DNA of 11,591 nt, taken from contig CACXDE010000206.1 of assembly GCA_902766305.1 (NCBI GenBank), positions 1-11,591 on the forward strand. The letters are read 5' to 3'. The position numbers were made by a program, and so were the translations under genes. Position 1 is the first letter of the stretch; each line of letters starts with the position of its first letter. The stretch comes from an uncultured Ruminococcus sp. (lineage in GTDB: Bacteria > Bacillota > Clostridia > Oscillospirales > Acutalibacteraceae). The notes under the pieces were generated by a model. It was not told the origin of the DNA and did no database searches. It saw nothing but the letters and a program-made list of their open reading frames with translations. This document shows, piece by piece, positions 7,680-11,591 of the stretch.

Positions 7680-7720
7680 ACATTCCCTCCTGTATATTTC
7701 ATTGCCTCATCTTTTTTTAT

Positions 7721-7733
7721 AAGCTCAGAGCTT
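7721..7733. promoter_or_regulatory. Perfect 6-1-6 dyad upstream of rpoD
   Basis: AAGCTC-A-GAGCTT is a perfect palindrome 42 bases before the dnaG-adjacent rpoD start. The one-base centre is too short for a full RNA hairpin, so a protein-binding site is the more natural reading. No known operator is recognised. Confidence 0.3.
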
Positions 7734-7756
7734 GTGCTTTTTATTTGTAATTAATA

Positions 7757-7833
7757 AGTTGTCAGTTATAAGCTGTCAGTTATAAGTTTTGGGTTAACTC
7801 AAGCTTACAACTTATAACTCATAACTTACAACT
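7757..7833 (-). repeat. Long imperfect hairpin repeat after dnaG (TCAGTTATAAG family)
   Basis: Imperfect inverted arms run from AGTTGTCAGTTATAAG (from 7757) to CTTATAACTCATAAC and ACAACT (to 7833), with GTTAAC at the apex. TCAGTTATAAG occurs twice in the left arm (7762-7772 and 7776-7786). The hairpin starts eight bases after the dnaG stop, just as the related hairpin at 3324-3388 follows metA. No T-run follows on the transcribed strand. It is probably a dispersed palindromic element with a possible role in mRNA 3'-end processing or protection. Confidence 0.7.
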
Positions 7834-7841
7834 ACTAAAAG

Positions 7842-9608
7842 CTATTTTTTCTTTTCTCTCATTCTGCGGAGCTGTTCCATGATAGTGTCGTTATCCGCTG
7901 CCGCTGCCTGAGCCGGAGTAAGCTTATTTTTTTGTTCTGTAAGAATATTGATATATCCGCGCGCCGACTCAGAGGGTGTACTATCACGGGGGTGGGAAGT
8001 CATCATAGCCGCAAGACGTCCCATTTCGCTTGCAGTGAAATCACCGGAAATATCCGTTATTGATACATCCTTGCCCTCATTTATTCTTTTTCTGAGTACC
8101 TCATAAATATGTCTGTTGAAATTTGTAACAAAAGTTTCCGGCGAAAGCGTACCGGCTATTTCAACCGCTGTATCAGGCTCATACAGCATGATAGATATGA
8201 TCGCCTCCTCAGCGTTTGCCGCACGGAGATTGAATTTCTTTTCAGGATTCAGCTTATCAGCCGCCGCAGAAAGATCAGTCTGCGCCTTTCGCTGCTGTAC
8301 CTTTTTGTTTTCAAAGGAGCTGTACTTGTTATTCTTTTCTACAAGCCGTTTCAGGGATGTTTTTTCTATTTCAAGCTCCTTTGCAATACGGCTTATGTAC
8401 ACATCCTGTTCAACAGGATTTTCTATGCCGGCAATCAGATATGCAGCCTTTGTGGCAAAATCCACCTTCTGCTCCGGTATTTCTAAATTGTACCGTCCCC
8501 GAAGCTTCATAAGCCTGTATTCTATGTCATTACCCGATTTTTCAAGAAGCATACGAAATCTTGCGCTGCCCTGGTCGCCGTGTGATTTTATAAATTCATC
8601 AGGGTCTTTTCCGTTTGGTACAGTCAGCACCCTTATCTTTATGCCGGTAGGTCTGAGAATGTTTATAGCGCGCTGTGTAGCTTTCTGCCCGGCTTCATCA
8701 GCGTCATAGCAGATAACAACCTCATCGCAGTATTTCTTTATTATCATCGCCTGATCCTCTGTAAGCGCTGTCCCGAGAGTGGCTACAGCGTTTTCAAAAC
8801 CTGCCTGATGAAGTGCTATAACATCCATGTATCCCTCAACAAGTATAAGCTGTCTTTTGGGATCATTTTTCGCGAATTTCAGGGCAAACAGGTTTTTGCT
8901 CTTGTTGAATACAGGTGTATCAGATGTGTTAAGATATTTGGGCTTTCCATCTGACATCAACCTTCCGCCGAACGCAATAACCTTTCCCTTCACATCAATT
9001 ATCGGAAACATTACACGATCGGAGAATCTGTCAAAAGCATATCCCTTATCAGACTGATTCGCAAGGTTTGCCTGTATCATTTCATATTTGGTAAATCCCT
9101 TCGACTTAAGATGATTTACAAGCTCAAATCTGTCACGGGGAGAGTAACCAAGTCCGAAATGTATAATGGTTTTTTCTGTAAGTCCTCTGCCCCTCAGATA
9201 ATCAAGTGCCTGCTTACCGGCTGGTGAGTAAAGCTGACGGTGGAAAAATCTTGCCGCCTCACGATTCGCTTCATATATCCGCATTCTGAGCTTTGCCATA
9301 CCGTCAGAAATATCATTTTCCGGAACAGTCATTCCAGCCCTATCCGCAAGAAACTTTACAGCATCAACATAGTCAAGATTTTCGATCTTCATTATGAATG
9401 TAATAACGTCTCCGCCGACGCCGCACCCGAAGCAATGGAAAAATCCGTTCTCTCTTGATACGCTGAAGGAAGGCGATCTCTCATTATGGAACGGACACAG
9501 CCCCATAAGATTTCTTCCTGATCTTTTCAGCTGAACATAAGAAGATATCACATCCGCTATATCTGTTCTTGACTTTAGTTCCTGTTTAAATTCCTCTGTA
9601 ATTGCCAA
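7842..9608 (-). CDS. dnaG: DNA primase DnaG
   Basis: DnaG synthesises RNA primers at the replication fork in partnership with the replicative helicase. The protein has 588 residues from the chosen start. The CHC2 zinc finger has ligands C38, H41, C59 and C62 (CPFHNERSPSF and FHCFGCGVGGD). The TOPRIM catalytic core carries E258 in VEGYMDV and D302 and D304 in CYDADEAG, with further metal-site acids in GKDPDEF. The C-terminal third (from about 455) has the helical character of the helicase-interaction domain. I chose the TTG at 9608 because the family begins M-A-I-x-E-E-F and AAGGAG lies ten bases before it; the further-upstream TTG at 9638 adds ten residues unlike any primase start. The gene starts 39 bases after dgt and is probably co-transcribed with it. 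The hairpin repeat follows directly. Confidence 0.96.
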   Translation of the reverse strand: MAITEEFKQELKSRTDIADVISSYVQLKRSGRNLMGLCPFHNERSPSFSVSRENGFFHCFGCGVGGDVITFIMKIENLDYVDAVKFLADRAGMTVPENDISDGMAKLRMRIYEANREAARFFHRQLYSPAGKQALDYLRGRGLTEKTIIHFGLGYSPRDRFELVNHLKSKGFTKYEMIQANLANQSDKGYAFDRFSDRVMFPIIDVKGKVIAFGGRLMSDGKPKYLNTSDTPVFNKSKNLFALKFAKNDPKRQLILVEGYMDVIALHQAGFENAVATLGTALTEDQAMIIKKYCDEVVICYDADEAGQKATQRAINILRPTGIKIRVLTVPNGKDPDEFIKSHGDQGSARFRMLLEKSGNDIEYRLMKLRGRYNLEIPEQKVDFATKAAYLIAGIENPVEQDVYISRIAKELEIEKTSLKRLVEKNNKYSSFENKKVQQRKAQTDLSAAADKLNPEKKFNLRAANAEEAIISIMLYEPDTAVEIAGTLSPETFVTNFNRHIYEVLRKRINEGKDVSITDISGDFTASEMGRLAAMMTSHPRDSTPSESARGYINILTEQKNKLTPAQAAAADNDTIMEQLRRMREKKK

Positions 9609-9618
9609 TACACCGCAT

Positions 9619-9624
9619 CTCCTT
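9619..9624 (-). promoter_or_regulatory. Ribosome binding site deciding the dnaG TTG start
   Basis: AAGGAG on the minus strand lies ten bases before TTG at 9608. An ATG and a GTG lie between this site and the TTG but are out of the dnaG frame, so the unusual start codon is the only one that fits both the site and the family N-terminus. Confidence 0.65.
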
Positions 9625-9647
9625 TTATTACAGACCAAACAAACATG

Positions 9648-10664
9648 TTAAACGCTTCCGCGGTTCATATATATAAACGGTTTAGGTATGTACAGCTCCT
9701 TGAACTTTTCGACAGCATATCTGTCAGTCATTCCTGCAAGATAGTCACAGACTGCGGTCTGAGTACCCTCAGCTGTAACCGTATGTCTGTTTTCAGAGGG
9801 CATTTCAAGGGGATGCTTCAAAAAATATTCATACAGAAATCCGATAAAATCAGGAACCTTTCTTTCTTCATGCTTTGCATATTCATTAGAATACACTACC
9901 GCATACATGAACCTGTGAAGTCTGTCGAATACCCCCTGCACCTCATCATCCATGCAAAGTACACCGTCCCTTGAATTTGAAACAAGGGATATGACAAGAG
10001 TATTTATTCTGTCAGAGGTTTTATGTCCGAGAACCTTCCCCACCTCTGTCGGAAGCTCATCCTCTGATATAACTCCTGCCCTCACTGCATCGTCAATATC
10101 ATGGTTGATATAGGCTATCCTGTCAGCTATGCGAACTATTCTTCCTTCAACTGTATCAGCTTCTCTGCCTTTGGTATGGCATACTATACCGTTTCTTGTT
10201 TCATATGTAAGGTTCAGACCTCTGCCGTCCTTTTCAAGCTTATCAACAACCCTGAGACTTTGTTCATAATGTCTGAAACCTCCGGGTACAAGAGAATCAA
10301 GCGCACGTTCTCCTGCATGGCCGAACGGTGTATGTCCCAGATCGTGCCCCAGAGCCACTGCCTCCGTCAGGTCCTCATTTACCCTCAGCGCCCTTGCTAT
10401 AGTTCTTGCTATCTGCGACACTTCAAGAGTATGGGTAAGACGTGTACGGTAATGATCTCCCTCAGGGGATAAAAAAACCTGTGTCTTATGCTTAAGACGC
10501 CGGAAGGATTTGCAGTGTATTATTCTGTCGCGATCACGCTGAAGCTCTGTGCGTATACTGCATTTTTCTTCATATATACCTCTGCCCTTTGTTGAATCAG
10601 AAAAACAGGCAAAATCAGAAAAATACAATTTTTCATTTTTTTCTGTAACTTCTCTTATATTCAT
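9648..10664 (-). CDS. dgt: dGTP triphosphohydrolase-like HD-domain protein (Dgt)
   Basis: This 338-residue enzyme belongs to the HD-domain dNTPase family, which cleaves dNTPs (classically dGTP) to the nucleoside and triphosphate and so influences the replication precursor pool. The metal-binding H...HD...D set is complete: H78 in RLTHTLEVSQIA, H107-D108 in ALGHDLGHTPFGHAGE, and D181 in IADRIAYINHDIDDA. The N-terminal ELQRDRDRIIHCKSFRRLKHKTQVF block is also typical of the family (residues about 40-64). I chose the ATG at 10664 (MNIREVTEK) because AAGGGGGTG lies just upstream; the longer frame from 10697 would add 11 unsupported residues. It is first in a dgt-dnaG unit, an arrangement common in clostridia, and is served by the promoter at 10697-10725. 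Exact substrate preference cannot be read from sequence. Confidence 0.93.
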   Translation of the reverse strand: MNIREVTEKNEKLYFSDFACFSDSTKGRGIYEEKCSIRTELQRDRDRIIHCKSFRRLKHKTQVFLSPEGDHYRTRLTHTLEVSQIARTIARALRVNEDLTEAVALGHDLGHTPFGHAGERALDSLVPGGFRHYEQSLRVVDKLEKDGRGLNLTYETRNGIVCHTKGREADTVEGRIVRIADRIAYINHDIDDAVRAGVISEDELPTEVGKVLGHKTSDRINTLVISLVSNSRDGVLCMDDEVQGVFDRLHRFMYAVVYSNEYAKHEERKVPDFIGFLYEYFLKHPLEMPSENRHTVTAEGTQTAVCDYLAGMTDRYAVEKFKELYIPKPFIYMNRGSV

Positions 10665-10670
10665 CGGTTT

Positions 10671-10679
10671 CACCCCCTT
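10671..10679 (-). promoter_or_regulatory. Ribosome binding site setting the dgt start
   Basis: AAGGGGGTG on the minus strand lies six bases before the ATG at 10664. It pairs well with the 16S tail and falls inside the longer open frame from 10697, which argues against the upstream start. Confidence 0.8.
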
Positions 10680-10696
10680 GACCCGCAATATTTGCA

Positions 10697-10725
10697 ATTA
10701 TTTTTTTGGATCGCTGTAGTATCAA
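10697..10725 (-). promoter_or_regulatory. Sigma-A-type promoter for dgt-dnaG
   Basis: TTGATA (10720-10725) and AATAAT (10697-10702) on the minus strand each match the consensus at five of six bases and are spaced by exactly 17 bases. The start point would be near 10690 and the leader about 26 bases. The edge of the MITE-like element (direct repeat from 10730) lies only four bases upstream of the -35. Confidence 0.65.
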
Positions 10726-10729
10726 TCTC

Positions 10730-10942
10730 AGCTTCTATTTATAAATGGGCAAATCTGACAAATTGCACAAATCATATGTCATTCTGAGGAGCGACAGCGG
10801 CGAAGAATCTTTTCGATAATGCTGTTTTAGTGGAAAAGATCCTTCGCTTACGCTCAGGATGACAGGTTGGGTATGATATAGAAGACAATATTATTGTGCA
10901 TAATCACGAACAATTATTAATTTGCTCATTTATAGCTTCTAT
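10730..10942. mobile_element. MITE-like element with inverted ends and 9-bp direct repeats
   Basis: The 9-mer AGCTTCTAT occurs at 10730-10738 and again at 10934-10942, as a target-site duplication would. Just inside are inverted ends ATAAATGGGCAAAT (10741-10754) and ATTTGCTCATTTAT (10920-10933), 14 bp with one mismatch. Further nested inverted pairs lie inside (GCACAA 10765-10770 with TTGTGC 10894-10899; ATCATA 10771-10776 with TATGAT 10872-10877), and a REP-like palindrome sits at the centre. The body is about 195 bases and holds no ORF, so it is non-autonomous. The IS family that would mobilise it is not identifiable from these ends. Together with the dgt promoter and the terminator at 10958, it accounts for most of the 336-base gene-free stretch 10665-11000. 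Confidence 0.6.
10777..10864. repeat. REP-like palindrome (TGTCATTCTGAG ... ATGACA)
   Basis: This 88-base palindrome begins TGTCATTCTGAG and contains GGCGAAGAATCTTTTC on the left, matched on the right by GAAAAGATCCTTCGC, with CTCAGGATGACA at the end. It resembles the widespread extragenic palindrome with GTCATTCTGAG and GAAGAATC motifs seen in many bacterial genomes. It lies centred within the MITE-like element and may be part of it or a later insertion. Confidence 0.75.
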
Positions 10943-10957
10943 ATTAATTATACGCAC

Positions 10958-10979
10958 AAAAAAGGATTATACCTTTTTT
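10958..10979 (-). terminator. Probable intrinsic terminator after the YigZ-family gene
   Basis: On the minus strand AAAAAAGG, loop TATAAT and CCTTTTTT form an 8-bp stem ending in a T-tract, 22 bases after the stop codon at 11001. Only two G-C pairs support it, so it is weak, and its symmetry would let it act in both directions. Confidence 0.55.
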
Positions 10980-11000
10980 TCTTTTTCAGATTTTAGTATA

Positions 11001-11591
11001 TCAGCAGGCAAAATAATCTTCACCCGTTATTTCTGTTTCAACCGTTGCCCCTGTAGCATCTGCTAAGGACCGGGAAAAACCGCCCATATCCTCAGGTGCT
11101 ATATGAAAATCTATAGTTACATTTTCTCCGAACCCAATATCATCTATTTCTCCGCCGCATGACGGAATAAGCCCTGACAATTTTCCATACTGATTATAAC
11201 TGCATACTATTCTGCATTTATGGCATTTCTTCATTGTGATGATATTTCCGGCTTCAAGGGCAATTTTTGCGGACCTTGTGTATGCCCTGACAAGACCGCC
11301 TGCCCCCAACAGAATACCGCCGAAATATCTTGTCACAACCACAGCGGCATCTGTCACTCCTGATTTCACAATTACATCAAGAACAGGTACTCCAGCCGTT
11401 CCATGAGGTTCTCCGTCATCGCTGTATCTCTGCACTCCGCTGTCCCTGAGAACATACGCATATACATTATGCCTTGCGTCCCAGTGCTGTTTCTTCTTTT
11501 CTTCAATAAACATCAGAGCCTCCTCCTCAGTTTTAACAGGACGCACATAGCCTATGAATCTTGATCTCTGTTCAACAAATTCATCCTGCGC
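11001..11591 (-). CDS. YigZ/IMPACT-family protein, 5' end cut by the window edge
   Basis: The visible 196 residues hold the UPF0029/IMPACT N-terminal domain and the DUF1949 C-terminal domain of the YigZ family. Hallmarks are HWDARHNVYAYV, YSDDGEPHGTAGVPVL and VVVTRYFGGILLGAGGLVRAY. The C-terminal part runs from about CRIVCSYNQYGKL to the end. Bacterial members are compact proteins with no settled function; the eukaryotic IMPACT relative regulates the kinase GCN2. The frame is open to the right edge: upstream of the GTG at 11546 it reads AQDEFVEQRSRFIGY, and the run RSRFIGYVRPVKTEEEA is the normal family N-terminus. That GTG is therefore internal, the start lies beyond the window, and only a few residues are likely missing. 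A probable terminator follows the stop. Confidence 0.93.
   Translation of the reverse strand, partial: AQDEFVEQRSRFIGYVRPVKTEEEALMFIEEKKKQHWDARHNVYAYVLRDSGVQRYSDDGEPHGTAGVPVLDVIVKSGVTDAAVVVTRYFGGILLGAGGLVRAYTRSAKIALEAGNIITMKKCHKCRIVCSYNQYGKLSGLIPSCGGEIDDIGFGENVTIDFHIAPEDMGGFSRSLADATGATVETEITGEDYFAC

Noticed and set aside
8116..8709. 197-codon plus-strand ORF
   Set aside because: It lies entirely antisense within dnaG, has no recognisable domain and a composition typical of a reverse-frame shadow.
10665..10697. Upstream start adding 11 residues to Dgt
   Set aside because: The extension contains the ribosome binding site and overlaps the probable transcript leader and promoter. The ATG at 10664 is correctly placed behind the site.
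11544..11546. GTG as the start of the YigZ-family gene
   Set aside because: The frame stays open to the window edge and the upstream codons encode the conserved SRFIGYV family N-terminus, so this GTG is an internal valine.

Overview
The window is a stretch of low-to-moderate GC chromosome in which every convincing gene lies on the minus strand. Gene content and order (dgt-dnaG-rpoD, metA, a YhgE/Pip membrane protein, a YigZ/IMPACT protein), strong AGGAGG-type ribosome sites, TTGACA/TATAAT promoters and protein style point to an anaerobic Firmicute, most likely a Ruminococcus-like member of the Oscillospirales. The genus is an inference from gene content, not from a search.

Read in the direction of transcription (right to left): a YigZ-family gene cut by the right edge (11001-11591) ends at a probable A/T-tract terminator. 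A 336-base intergenic region follows. It holds a MITE-like inverted-repeat element flanked by a 9-bp direct repeat, with a REP-like palindrome nested inside, and then a good sigma-A promoter. That promoter should drive dgt and dnaG, the replication half of a macromolecular-synthesis locus. After dnaG comes a long hairpin repeat, then three sigma-70 family genes in tandem: a full RpoD (6594-7679), a strongly diverged sigma-like protein (5569-6576) and a second full RpoD (4401-5507). metA follows (a MetA-family homoserine acyltransferase with the residue expected for acetyl-CoA use), then a second copy of the hairpin repeat, a small acidic hypothetical ORF and an intrinsic terminator. A perfect consensus promoter then starts a separate two-gene unit: a two-helix membrane protein of unknown function and a 720-residue YhgE/Pip-family protein. 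A 12-bp inverted repeat lies at the left edge.

The most unusual feature is the sigma cluster. Two nearly canonical RpoD paralogs flank a third that keeps the region 2.2 core-binding signature but has lost one tryptophan of the -10 melting dyad, the -12 contact residues, the region 3.2 finger and the basic -35 recognition helix. It looks like a sigma relative that may bind RNA polymerase without reading normal promoters. Secondary points of interest are the MITE next to the dgt promoter and the hairpin family placed directly after two stop codons. No tRNA, rRNA, CRISPR array, riboswitch or intact transposase gene was seen.
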